Positions 35,650 through 47,658 of a DNA stretch of 64,000 nt are shown in pieces. This DNA comes from Alentia gelatinosa (lineage: Eukaryota > Annelida > Polychaeta > Phyllodocida > Polynoidae), in contig OX465579.1 of NCBI GenBank assembly GCA_950022655.1, positions 46,231,950-46,295,949 of the forward strand, in the 5' to 3' direction. How positions within the stretch are numbered: position 1 is the first letter of the stretch; each line of letters opens with the position of its first letter. Both the position numbers and the translations under genes were made by a program. The notes beneath the pieces are model-generated. The model ran no database searches and was not told the origin of the DNA. It saw only the letters and a list, made by a program, of their open reading frames with translations.

Positions 35650-36300
35650 GACAATATCAATGATTACTACCCACCTAATAATGAGTTTCTATACTTTATC
35701 CTACCCCTAATATAAAATTCCATAGGCTTAACATTGGGTTTCCGTATGCCACGCTGACTGGCATACGGAGTTTAATATGCCACTAGTGGCATACAGCATT
35801 GTTATCACGTAATATTCCAAAATCGAAGAGATAGGGTAGGATAAAATCAAAACCTGATTTGTTTTAATCTCCTGAAGTTTTGGCTCCGGACTTCACTCGG
35901 CTTCGCCTCATGAAGTCACTTTGCCAAACTCCAGTCGTGGAATACGGTGGCCAAGATTAAACCTCCTCCAGTTTTACGATAAAACCTATGGAGCATACAG
36001 ATTGCTACTAAGTAGAAGACGAAAAACCTCCCTGGCACTCTGGGAACTAAATATTTTGTATAAGAGATAGACTGCACATACGTCGAGTTTATCATCATTT
36101 ATATTAAATCCCGTTTCTATTAATTGTTCAAAAGGATGGTAATAATACAATATTACTATGATTTTGACCTCCGTGGTAGCATTTTCTTTGTAGCTGACAC
36201 TACACAATACTCTAAGCGATAGCGAAGAGTTTTACTTTGTGTCAACTACGTGGAGAATACGACCACACAGATCAAAATCATGGCAATATTGTATATGTAT
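35650..36300. repeat. composite of foldback elements
   Basis: Three palindromic units lie side by side. At 35730-35810 there are GTATGCCA/TGGCATAC arms. At about 35866-35995 there are TTTAATC/GATTAAA and GACTTCA/TGAAGTC arms around CGGCTTCGCCTC. At about 36140-36292 the arms are TACAATATTRCYATGATTTTGA with GTAGYTGACA around AGCGATAGCG. Related half-copies occur at 21770-22085. It lies in GPCR intron 1. Confidence 0.7.
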
Positions 36301-37242
36301 TCTGAGTTCTGATATTAGAATCCATATTTGTGATTCAGCAGAGTATTTCAAAGAAGTTTGTAAAATCCTCACAAATGATAACAGGGACACATTCTTAAAA
36401 TAGATCTTCAGAATTTCATTCTGAAGTCTCAGAATAGGCTACCTCAATTAAAAAAGTTGTATGCAAAAACGTGTGGCACGAAGGTAACATTCGTCTCTTT
36501 TCTGATTTGTGCAAATCTTAACTCGTGAATACTTGAGATCAATAATTTCCTCTTGAAAACATTTATCAGACTGAAGTCTCTTTTCTCAGGATTCAGGTTG
36601 GTCTCAGGAAATATTTCTGATTACTCGAAATCAAAATAAATCTCGTTATGGGAATTTGAAATTAACTCTCTGTCACAAAAATCGATTCTAAAGGCTTTTG
36701 TTTTCCAGCCCTCCAAGTAATTCCTATGGATTTAAGGGGCATTACACTGAAATAATATTTTCATGGTTTTTGAAGTCGAGAAATTTGGGAAACGATAAGA
36801 ATCGAAACCATCTTTGCTTTGATGATTCAATATCTGGAGTCAGTGAAGGGGAAAGATCTCAGATTTCTTTTACAAAGGGCATTTCAGGGACAGTCGACTC
36901 CATAAAGCTAGTATTTCTCAACACAAAAGACTGTCTTTGAGAGGAATTAAGGTTGTTGAAATCATGAAAAGTAAATTCATAGCCATATCCATCAACTCTA
37001 TGAAAAGACATTCACATATTTCATTACGATTTGCGGCAAGGTGTTTTTTTTCTTCAAAAGTACACTGATTAAATGGAAAGAAATACTCGTGTTGTATTAG
37101 TTCTCTTTCGCACTAATACCATTTATTTCTTAAAATCTTAATTGACATACATATGGTTATATTCGCTCCATGTGCCTCCATCTAAATATCAATACACGCT
37201 ATACGTCCTTGCCAAGTCCCAATCAATATCGATGGCACAAAA

Positions 37243-37243
<1 letters not shown>

Positions 37244-37278
<35 letters not shown>

Positions 37279-37308
37279 ATATATATATATATATATAGAT
37301 AGATATAA
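37244..37308. repeat. (CTAT)n-(TA)n-(GATA) microsatellite
   Basis: About ten CTAT units, then a TA run, then AGATAGATA. The compound array is self-complementary at its ends. Confidence 0.9.
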
Positions 37309-38699
37309 CAATATGATTTCGTGGTGATTTCAAATGAAGTTATTTGTAAAACACGAGACGTTGAGATAGGCGCTCACTACTGCAAGTGAAAGTTTGTACC
37401 CACCCGGGTGACAGTGTTCGTTGTTCCCGCTCGATCAAGTGACCACCTTTGGAAATCCACTTATTGATTTGTAACGGCATGATGTTTCTATACAACACAT
37501 ATAGAAAGTTATATATCTGTAGGATTTTGATATCTAAATACAGAATTGACATATGGATAATCGGACCAACATTACCCACACTAAAAAGCGACCGATGAGG
37601 AGTTATTCTAGATGGCGTCTTTCATTTCAACTGGGCTGCAATCACCAAGATCTGCAAACGGCTATTGTATGCATTTAGTCATATCCGTGTTTGGCTTTAA
37701 TTAACTTTAATAAGGAATTTCAAATTACTGAAATCGTTTTATATGGATTAATTAGCAAAAGGAAACAAACAGTTGATTAAGAATTACTCGCATGAGCCCC
37801 CAACGGCCGATGTTGAATGATTGGTTTCACGAAGGACACTAATTTCTTCTGAATTGCGACCCACATGGTCTTGGGAATTTTCGCTTCGGCTGATGCATGA
37901 AAGATTCCGCTGGTTCACGCACAGTCCTAATTTACCATAACGTTTTGTGAATACCTCTAGAAGTCGGAAACACCTCCTCATGTGATTGCCGTGTGACAGG
38001 CACTAATGGGAAGCTTATGATTACATGCACAAATAAAACCACGATACATTAGCCCTATTAATTTATTGTCTGAGTGCACTGCTGACTTAAGAAATGCCAC
38101 ATTAAAGAGAGATTTGGATTTTTTAGAAAATTAAAGGATATTGCGTTCAAAACCTTCCTGTCTAACTAACTGATTCACCCTGTCAAATCAGAGCCTACCT
38201 CAACTGCTGTTCAGGGAAATAAGGGTATCGCCCCAATGACATAAAAGCTCTTCCCCATGCCAACGTCACATCCCTGGGACATCAAACCCTGCTGTAAATT
38301 CGGAATTCTCTATAATAACATCATTTCATTCAACGTTAATGTAGTCTTCTCAGAAAAATCGTCCCTCAAGTATTGATTAATGAGGTGTTGTTGTTTTTTT
38401 TATCAAAAAGCCCACCATGTGCAACATACTTTGGAAAAAATATATAGAACACACACTCTGAAGTTGTGAAGGGTCATATGATCCAGGATAATACAGCAAT
38501 ATAGCGGAAGGACATTGGAAGTGCAAGTAAGGTCATAAGATCAAACTTGACAAGAATCTACGGCAGAAATGGTAATATATGACAGAGTCGACACAGTCTG
38601 TCTGGAAGAGAGAACTCTCCATCAAAGCATAATAATCATTACAATTGGTCTCTGACATGGATAACCTTGCAAGGTTACATACAGAAAAGATGAAAAAAG

Positions 38700-39250
38700 A
38701 TGTAAAGCTGTTAAAGGGTTAACACTCCTTGAGAATCTTGTGAGGAGTGTGAGTAAGCCCGTCAGTGCACCCGACCAATATCGCTGGGGACTGTCCCCAC
38801 GCCCCACCCAGCTGGCAGTCAAGTGTCCCAATGGTCATTACTATATGTGGTGTACTGCTCACCTCAGGTGGGAAATGGGCAACTGAGACATAACGTGGAT
38901 TCAAGGTGAGTGTAGTTATTACATCCTGTTTGAGGGGCAGGTTTACCAACATTTTATTCAGATACATGGAGGCAGAGACAGAGCTACATACAGATACACT
39001 CATTGCCGAAAGGGTGTTACCACATACCGCTGGTGGTCTGTGAGAGAGTTGCAGAGGGTAGGGAGGGAAATCTGCATCCCCTCATGACCAGTGTGACCAT
39101 GTGACCGGTGGGCCATGTGACCAGTGTAGCCATGTGCCCGATGCGTCCTTGGTTACTGGCTTCTCATCTGTTCTGTATTACTGCCAACCTCCTGGTTGAC
39201 CCTATTCACCCTGTGTTGGTGCTCACCTGCAACTCTTTCAGCTGAGGAAT
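38700..39250. repeat. low-complexity and minisatellite segment in intron 1
   Basis: TTAAAGGGTTAA at about 38709-38720 matches the terminus of the piggyBac-like MITE family but has no partner nearby. At 39085-39145 there are three or four diverged GTGACCATGTGACCGG-type units. No gene. Confidence 0.45.
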
Positions 39251-42200
39251 GATCCCACATTCGCAGAGGGTGTTTGGGGCCTCGCTTCTAGAATTCATTG
39301 ACAGACCCTAATTACTGGATTCATCTTTAATGTGGCTAAAATCATTCATATCATAACACAAAGGTCTAGTCATGTTTACGATATATCCTTTTACGGTATT
39401 ATATATAATTACTTTACTTCTCGGATATACGGTCTGACTATCAAAGTCTACATTTATGGGCAGTGGTTTTCCACGAGAATGACCTGAATTCATAAGCATG
39501 GAGCCTAGAATCCAGAAATCTCCCTTCAATAGAAAATATTTGACCCGAACAATTCACCATATATGGGATTTCCTGATCCCCTTCCAGTTACAGAAGTCTG
39601 CAAGGTAATACAAGCATATTCTATAGGAAGTTGTAGACCGTCCTGAAGAAGTAATGATTCATCACAGGACTCATTTCATAGGACCTTCCAAACTATTTGT
39701 ACACGTCTATGTTTTTGTCTTTATATGATGTACCTTACCTAATATCCTGCACAATCTGGAACATATGCGGTCTACAATTCTGAGAAAATCAACAAAGGGA
39801 CTGCTTACTTTTAAAGACAGGATAATCTCGGTATACAGAGTGGAATATAGCTTGAATCACCCAGTAAAAACGTTCTCATTAACAAAGAGGGAACATTCTC
39901 ACTACACCAAATAGAATTCAATGGTTGAGTAATATTTACTAGCCAATTTTTTAATTCTTTTGGCATGGATATATTTGATTGAGTGTTTCTCAATTGCATC
40001 TATCTAGGTACACTACTGGATTCCATTCCCATAACTTCTGCCTGGGGCATCTCTTTTTACATTTATGTAATGTTCTGAGTAGTGTCTTTCCAATATCTGT
40101 GTCGGCTGGCTTGGGAGGGAAGGGTTAGATCACCGTAACACTTGGGGATGACCTCGTTTATATTGTATTGGATGAATATTGAGAACAATTCTAACAAACG
40201 CCCTCTCCAAAATGACCATCAAAAGATCATTTCAATTTGCATATAACTTCTGTCAATGACAAAAACTAATACAATAACATAATGATGATTTTAATAACAA
40301 TAACAGCAGAAATAACAATAGCAACGACGGGAGACCTTTGGATTAGGGAAATGCTAGTAGGATCTAGAGTTAAAGGCTGCTTGGTTGTTATCGTTCACGG
40401 ATTGACTGAATAATGTCAGCATTATCAATGATCTCGAGCCGTGGGGAATTCTCCCCATGATGTGCATTTCCTGCTGGTGTTTTCATTGAGATTTCCCACT
40501 GATAGTGTCCAACTAAAGGAATGTGTACCATGAATGATCAAATGGTACATGATACTGGTATCAAAACCAACATCAGCCTTTGCATTAACGAGAGAAGTTA
40601 TCCGGAAAGCAACTGCATGCAGAGCAGGTTAACCACGTCCCCTGTAAACCGAATGGTTGGATTATCTGAAGAAAACCATTCAGTGAACGAATGTCCTCTA
40701 AAGCAATTCTTTGCATCTGTATATGTCGATTTCAATTGATCAGAATACATCAATCCTCAAAAAGCTTGAAAATAAACATCTCCTACCACAAAAGAATTAT
40801 TGATCTGCCTGGAGTAAATGCTACACTAGAGAATACTATTATGAACAGCCTCAGGGTTGTGGAGTTTGACTCTCACGGTACAAATATCTAGATGAACTCT
40901 GATGGCTTTCAAAAATCACGGTCATGGTGTTAGGACTGCCACTAGCAAGGCACTGCTGTGGTGATGGGGGAGCACAGACCGAAAACAGACCCTTGATGTG
41001 ATACTAATGGACGTTTAAAGCACACAGCAGAATGCCCACATGGATGAGAGGAGCTGAAGGGTGCCGGGAGGTCGTCCGTGTAAATGGTATCTGGTGGCGG
41101 GGCCCAGACGGCTGGAACGTATCGGCATTTGGTTTCTACATCACCCTGGCATAGAAGCTGGACATCAAGCGGGCACAGATCTCTCCATACAAGATAAGGC
41201 ACATTGCTATGGCATAGATGACACATTGCGATTACCCTTGAATCCATGATAACAGCAATAGCGGACCGTTATGCGGCTACACAAACCACACAAGTGCCAT
41301 TGTTGGGAGTAAGGGGATCTAGAGTAGAGCCACACTCATTCTTATGTGATCAGAATATGAACCCATAAACCTTGAGCATATATGCACTCGGGTTCTACTC
41401 ATTTGATGTTGCTGATAGCGCTATATGGGCGGCCCGTAGGTAGTCAAACACTAAATGGCATAGTGGCATTCACCCTTGCCAAGATATGTAACTTGGGAGT
41501 AGTAAATAGGACTGATCACTGCCTAATTACATATGCTGATTCATAGGGGAAACAAAAGCAGAGGCAAGATTTAAAGCCAATTTCCCGATATCCTAATCAT
41601 ATCGAATGTCATTTGCCTCTACGAAGTATAAGTTTAGGGAAGCTCCAATGTGCCCTAGATTTTTATTAGGTTGATTCTTTTGCCCTGTGGGGGTATACAT
41701 AACAAAAACATCTTGTCGACATTCTACACACACTACTGACAATCACAAGTTAGTAGTGTAGTTTAAAAGATTGACCTATTCTACCCAAATTATGATAATA
41801 CACTCTTATGGTGGAAATAAATATCAATTTGAACGTAATAGATATTTCATTTTTGAAAAAGATCAATGTGGTGAGTTCGTATTGTCACGAACTATGGAAA
41901 TAGCCCCATCTTTTTCTCCTAACAGTTTCATAGTCTGAAATGCCTAAACTAATTCCCCAAAGGAATATATCCAAGAAAAGCGATCGGTGCACAAACGTGA
42001 ATGGGAACGCAACGTCAGATGCAAACTAGTAAAAATACAAAAGAACCAACCAGTAGTGTAGAAAGACATAGCGAAATGCTTGTGAAATAGTAAGCAAAAA
42101 GGTAAATCAATATGATCAATGCTGCAGACGTGCATTGCGGTGAGGACCGTGCCAGCGATAGTCTAGAGAACTATTTTGTAAGAGAATCCCAAGCTGGAGA

Positions 42201-43900
42201 AGCATAAATCCTCTTTGTGTATATTTTTGTAGATTCAGTCTCTTGTACCAAAGAACCATGCTGCTCCAGACAAAGTACCTTGATTATGAAAACACACCTA
42301 CTGCCCAGAATGATTGCAACCACATTGTCTTCACTGCCATAGTTTTATCATATCATTTTCTCATCCAATGTATGTTTTCCATTGAACTTGTGCTAGGTAA
42401 TATATCATATACATATTATATTATAGATGGCTATTCAAAAGTGTACAAGTCACGTCATGCCGCATAAGTATATGCCAAACTGATTCACATCTGCTTGCTC
42501 CCGATCGTAACAAACGCAGGCGTCAAATCATTCTTGGTTTATTACGATTTAAGAGACCGATCCTTCCATAATCTGCACTGTTAGGCTGGTAATGATGGCG
42601 GTTTAGTGTCAGACTCCTTCATCTTCTATAACCATTCCTCTTGTAGAATATAATAGCTGATCATGGCATGCCTCGTATACATTCATAGCAGTAGTTAAGC
42701 AGACAAACAGATTAGTCTGCTGGGGAGAAAACGGCGTTTTTATATAGTCTACTCGCGCTTAGTATAACCAGCCATCTCCCTCACGGATATGACCACGCTT
42801 TGTTGGCACTTACCTGATGTCGTCCTTTGTGATAACTCTGAGGCTGAGAACTAAGCAAGTTTAGCTAACAATAGAGGCATATAATGATGAAACGTGAAAC
42901 TAAATGAAATGTAATTCAATTGATTTCAATGATTTGGACGATTCCTATATAGAAATTACACTAAAACACTAGTAGCTGTAACATCACCGAAGACCTAAAG
43001 TATTACAGTAGAATAATTTTAGGGAAAAATCTGTGTGTGCATAGATAGAGCTCTGCAGTCCACGCTCCTCCATTGCCGTATATGGTATCGGAACTTGGAG
43101 GCGGCTTATGGACTCGCCGTATCAGTCCTGCAGGAGTTTATTGTGGCTTGGGGATCAATATCACGATTATTTTGGTCGGTGTGTGAATCTCGGAGGATGT
43201 CATCTGTATCTCTCTACTGACCTCTTATGCTGGGGGCAAGCCTGCACAATTCTAGTTAAGCTCTTATAAATTGCTTCAAACAACTTAAGAGAAACTGACA
43301 TCCCGAGGATTCTTAAGTCAGTCTGGTTAGAACTGATCAATGATTATAGTGTTATTATGCCACCAATGTATGAAATGGAACATCGAAATATTGGCGATCA
43401 TAGGGATTGAGATCAACTCTCGAATATATATAGCTGTCAACTATATGATATTCCAAGTTACATCTATACTAGGTTTTCCTTGCACTGGAATTCAAGGATA
43501 ACCAATACCCTGGGTAACATTACACACAGTTACCATAAAAGCTATACAAAGGACAACCATCGACAGTTGAGCCATTCAGCCTTGAGGTATTAATCCCTTT
43601 AATAATGTTAATCTCGTAATCACAATATTTGTCCCACTAGGGTTTCTTCAACCATCTGATTAATATCTGTACAGAAACAATGGTATGACAGAATTTGATG
43701 GTTATGTAATATGAGAAGCTTTATTCTTCTTACTTCAAACATTGACAAAACACGCTTAGAGGTAATCACCTTTAGAGGAGGTGCTCGCTCTCGTTTAGAT
43801 CCTAAGTCAATCTAATTACATGGTAACAGTAGCTTACCCTGTGGTGAGCAGAGAATGTAAGCTGATGATTGTAATAGCCGTTGACCCTGAGTGTCCAGCC
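39251..43900. other. intron 1 sequence, no feature recognised
   Basis: About 4.6 kb of mostly unique-looking AT-rich DNA. The 101-residue minus frame near 41000-41250 has a somewhat higher GC content but no domain or convincing splice sites. Confidence 0.35.
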
Positions 43901-43935
43901 ACTCATCAGGATAAGCGGCGCCATGTGGGACTAAC

Positions 43936-44169
43936 CCTCAGTAGGCCCAGGGGTTGCATAAAATGGCCACGGTGGATGTCCCCTGCCCCATATCCTTGCC
44001 AGCCTTGTTGTCTGGGGAAGTGTGTGTGTCCTCCGAAAGTCGCCGAGGCTGTGGTGTTTGATCGTGTAACCATGTTCAGGATCCTCCTTGGTGTGCCATG
44101 GTCGTAGACTAAGCTGTAGCGCCGGTTGTGGAAAATTGATGCTGGGACTGCATCCTCAGCAGGTGTTGT
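43936..44169 (-). CDS. candidate coding exon, unknown product
   Basis: On the minus strand an acceptor-like TTTTGTCCCCCGCACAG precedes 234 open bases (78 codons, phase 0 at both ends). The product includes VPASIFHNRRYSLVYDHG and ATFGGHTHFPRQQGWQGY. The possible donor GTTAGT after it is weak. GC content exceeds that of the flanks. No family was recognised. It sits antisense in GPCR intron 1, so it would be a nested gene, a retro-copy or chance. Confidence 0.2.
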
Positions 44170-44744
44170 CTGTGCGGGGGACAAAATTGCGTTTTATAGC
44201 CCTACCATCTGAGTCGCCAAGTCATACAGTCTGCTATGAGATGTAGCACCGTTTTTTCTTTGGTGTCTTAGTTGTTATTAAACGGTCCGATTTGCCAGGA
44301 GGCATCGTGAGTCTTAGGCGTCAAGGTAAATTGACAAAAACATTGAAGTATGCTGAGCAAAAATGAAAATACCCAGAGAAGGCAAGCGAGAGTGGAGGAG
44401 CTCACGTGGGATCATGCCAGTAGGGGTTGGATGCAGCGTAAAACATCAGGTGGCCTGACAGTCAGTATCCTTCCCCGTTCCGACCATTCCTCCTCACATA
44501 TTCGGCTCAATTAGCTTTCCTATGAACAGGAAGTGAGCAACATTGTGCTGCAAATGGATAAATGTTAAAATCTCTTGTTGGTATCGAAAGGTTAATGCCT
44601 GTCTCTTTCTAATTGAATCAATCAAGATCAATGCAATCAACCACAAATGTAATCCGATGAAAAATATAACAAATACAAGAAATAAATGCATAATCTCTAG
44701 GTTACTGGAGAACTCGACCTTAAACGAACTCGACCCGTAGTACA

Positions 44745-44848
44745 GTTGGGGATAGGATTATGGTTAGGGATAGGGTAAGGGTTAGAGATAGGGATAGGGT
44801 TAGGGATAGAGATAGGGGTAGGGATAGGGATAGGGTTGGGGATAGGGG
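44745..44848. repeat. GGGATA/GGGTTA minisatellite
   Basis: About 17 degenerate 6-bp units (GGGATA, GGGTTA, GGGTAA, AGAGATA). A short continuation (GGGATAAGGTTATGTTTAGGGG) lies right of the inserted MITE, at about 45790-45812, so the array was split by the insertion. Interstitial, not a telomere. Confidence 0.8.
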
Positions 44849-44850
44849 TA

Positions 44851-45776
44851 CACTGTAAAAAAATTCAGTAAGATATACAGGATATCTCTGTAAAAGTGGA
44901 CGGTTTATCACTGTTATCTTATCTACAGTTCCATACAGTATATTTGGCATAAAAAACTCCTGTAAGGTTTCTGCCATTTAAACCACAATCCTTCAGTTTT
45001 CATGACATTAATATTATTCAGATGATTAAACACCACTTTCACAGGACATTTCTAAAACATAAGTAGGATTGATTTTGTCCTAGCATATAAAATGCAGCCT
45101 TATACTGTCAGATTCTGATGAGCATTCCAATGATATAGTCTGCACTAATAACATTAGAGTTGAAAAACTTAAATGTAAAAATATCATTGATAATGATCAA
45201 TGATATTGATGAGCCAATATACTGCTAGGATATGTATGATGGTAGCTATCACAAAATATTAACTATTGTACTGATATATTGAATATCCCCTCTGGGCCAT
45301 GCATAAATTTTGTATGAACTGGGATGGGGGGGGGGGGGGGTAAGGGGTCAAGAATTTAGGCAATTTTGCATGCTTCTTCTTTGTTCAATCGCATACAATA
45401 TTTGGAGGAGGGATAAGGGGTCTATTTTTTGTGAAATTCTGGTATACTTTATGGATGGCTCCCTTGATACCTATAATAACAAGATTTATAGTATATGCAT
45501 ATCACAGGGTCATTCATAAACATTTGTAGTTTATTTCATACAGCTATGCATTTTCATATTTACAGGTTTAAACCGTTACCAAGATACAGTTTATTACAGT
45601 TAAGATTTATGGTCTGGGATATATTACAGGTTTAAACCGCTATGAAAATACGGCTCAGTACAGTTAAAATTTACGGTCAGATATATATTACGGTCACCCG
45701 TAAAATTTACGGTAATCCACTGGCACCCCAGTTGCCAGAGAAAAACCGTAAAATCTACGGAGAATTTTTTACAGTG
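44851..45776. mobile_element. 926-bp MITE, CACTGTAAAAAATTC ends, TA-flanked
   Basis: The left terminus CACTGTAAAAAAATTC and right terminus GAATTTTTTACAGTG are inverted repeats with one T length difference. TA lies on each side (44849-44850, 45777-45778), as for Tc1/mariner-type insertion. The right part holds two tandem units (about 45564-45692) with GGTTTAAACCGYTAY, CAGTTAARATTTAYGGTC and an ATATATTAC tail, followed by GTAAAATTTACGG palindromes. No transposase. Confidence 0.8.
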
Positions 45777-46428
45777 TAGGATGGGCGAAGGGATAAGGTT
45801 ATGTTTAGGGGAATGGTTTTCTGTTTGTTTTACTCCCCAGAGAAGACCAAATTTGAAGCAAAGATTACATACTTAATACTCAGTATAGTATTTATCCACA
45901 GTTGAGACACTTGAGTTGAAAATATTCAAAACAGCTCGAGTTCTTAAAACGGGTCGAGTTCGTTACGGGTCGAGTTTCTAGACCAATGGGGAGAGAGTCT
46001 TAACCTTTCCTTCGTAGTCGCGATATAGTCACTCTAAACAGAGCATGAAATAGCTGGAGGTTTGAATGCATTGACCCATGGCTTCCACAAGACACAAAAA
46101 AATCCACTAACTGTCATAACGCCCGAGCCCTAGAGATGCTCACACTGTTGTTTTGTTCCTCCTACTATAGTATATCTGACAGGGGGCTGTCTATAAATGA
46201 CGTCATGCTATATTGTACCATTTTTGACCCCCTCCCCCCTTGTCAGGTTTTTTCATACAATCCTTGCCATACTTTGTCATACAGACTGGACCCCCCCCCC
46301 TAACCCCTGCTGCATGACGCCATATATGGAAGGCTCCCAGGTCAGTTTCAGGTCGATGAAAGATATTTGGTGCTGGCTATATAGATATTTATGTTACTAC
46401 CGTTTTACCTTCCTCCTGCTTCATACAG

Positions 46429-46748
46429 ACCCAGTGGTCGGACGACCCGGCCTTCCTGCCTTCTTCTCTGACGTACGCCCTCGCCTTCATCGTCGGCGTC
46501 AGCGGCAACGCGCTGGTCGTCTTCTCGCTGCTCGTCGACCGGAAGTCGCGTAATGTGACCTCGTCGCTGTTGGTGAGCCTGGCGGTGGCTGACCTCGTCT
46601 TCTTGTTGGTCTTCGTGCCTTATGAGGCGGCCGTCAAGATGGCTACGCAGTGGGTGGGAGGAGTTGCGCTCTGTAAGATCTCTGGTTTTGCAGAGATGCT
46701 GTCGGCTGTGGCTTCCATTCTCAATCTGACTGCTGTGACTGCCGAGCG
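46429..46748 (+). CDS. class A (rhodopsin-like) GPCR, exon 2: TM1-TM3
   Basis: 320 coding bases after a pyrimidine-rich acceptor, encoding residues 23-128 plus two bases of codon 129. Domains: TM1 about 36-58 with GN (N49, position 1.50); ICL1 with DRKSRNVTSS; TM2 about 68-90 with SLAVADL (D77, 2.50); ECL1 Trp 97; conserved disulfide Cys 104 (3.25); TM3 with ILNLTAVTAE, and E128-R129 as the start of the E/DRY motif. The donor GTGAGT at 46749 splits the Arg codon (CG plus one base), a recurrent intron position in peptide-receptor GPCRs. The Trp-x-x-Gly...Cys-Lys pattern around 97-105 fits peptide GPCRs of the CCK/orexin/NPFF/QRFP/ETHR kind; which ligand is not decidable. It acts at the plasma membrane through G proteins. 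TM4-TM7 and the tail were not found in the window. Confidence 0.9.
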
Positions 46749-47158
46749 GTGAGTTGCTTTTGTTATCAGGTCATTATGGTTATTATCCTTAGAGGGGTTC
46801 TCCTCAAAGTAATGGAAAATAGAGTTGACAAGGTTTTTAGCTGTCGATATGCTTCTTATTGATTATATTGAAAATGAATGTGTAGTGAAGGAGAAAAGTT
46901 CACTCAACCCGTTCACTTCACTGAGAAGATATTATTCTTTCTCCTCTTTTTGCCTGGAGAATAAAACCATATGTAGAAGAATGCTTTCTATTATTTAGAT
47001 TTCAGACAACACATTCCATCACAAGACAACATACACACAATATAAGTCATGAACATGGTTCATACACATAGGAAGCGTTCATTAATTATGGCGGGGGCAC
47101 AGTGTTTGCAATATCGATCAGTCAAAAAGAAAGTTGGTCCTCATGGAAATAGACAAAA

Positions 47159-47281
47159 AAGTCCCCCCCCCCTTGGAATAGGTTAACCCCCCCCCCCTTG
47201 GAATACCAAAATGGATTAGCCCCCCTGGGGGGAATCGATAAGACTAATTTGCTGAACAGTTAATCACCCCCCCCCCCCCCC
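47159..47281. repeat. poly-C tracts
   Basis: Four C-runs of 8 to 17 bases separated by TTGGAATAG-type spacers, which are a near-tandem repeat of CCCCCTTGGAATA. Confidence 0.8.
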
Positions 47282-47658
47282 TAAAAATAGATAAAAACAT
47301 GAGTGAACCATAAGTTACACCCCCAGCCACCCCTTGCAAGGACAGCTAGACTATCAAAGTGAGGCTGCCTGAACTACAACAGACAGAGAGAGTAAAAAAA
47401 AAGGGAGTCAATCTAGGGTAGATTAGCCCTTAACATCAAATAGAACCAATCAGGAAAGGTCAGAGCCCGTGGAAGTATATTAGGATAAGCCTGAGATTTC
47501 TGCTGGAAGGGGAGCACACTCTCTAGGTCCCATAATCGTTGTAGCCGTCATAGCGATAGCCTCGTACTATACGGTACTAACATTACATAATTCTTCAGAT
47601 AAGAAACTTATTGCAATAGTTAGGTATACCTACCTACATTGGCTACAAGTACTGTATA

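Larger units (their letters stand above)
44706..45977. mobile_element. outer inverted-repeat element with GAACTCGACC ends (nested host)
   Basis: The left end (44709-44739) has two units, GAACTCGACCTTAAAC and GAACTCGACCCGTA. The right end (about 45935-45977) has the inverted counterparts TCGAGTTCTTAAAACGGG and TCGAGTTCGTTACGGGTCGAG. Between them lie a GGGATA/GGGTTA minisatellite and the TA-flanked MITE. Target duplications were not identified. Confidence 0.55.
33572..46428 (+). other. intron 1 of the GPCR gene, about 12.9 kb
   Basis: Bounded by GTGAGT (33572) and a pyrimidine-rich acceptor TTTTACCTTCCTCCTGCTTCATACAG (ending 46428; only the end matters). It contains a CR1-like fragment, foldback repeats at 35.6-36.3 kb, a CTAT/TA microsatellite, a TA-flanked MITE and no other convincing exon on the + strand. 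Confidence 0.6.

Noticed and set aside
44745..44848. Telomere
   Set aside because: GGGATA/GGGTTA units are few, degenerate and interstitial, with unique sequence on both sides.
46197..46553. 118-codon + frame overlapping GPCR exon 2 start
   Set aside because: It reads the exon in the wrong phase and runs through intronic and poly-C-like sequence; the GPCR frame has the full motif set.
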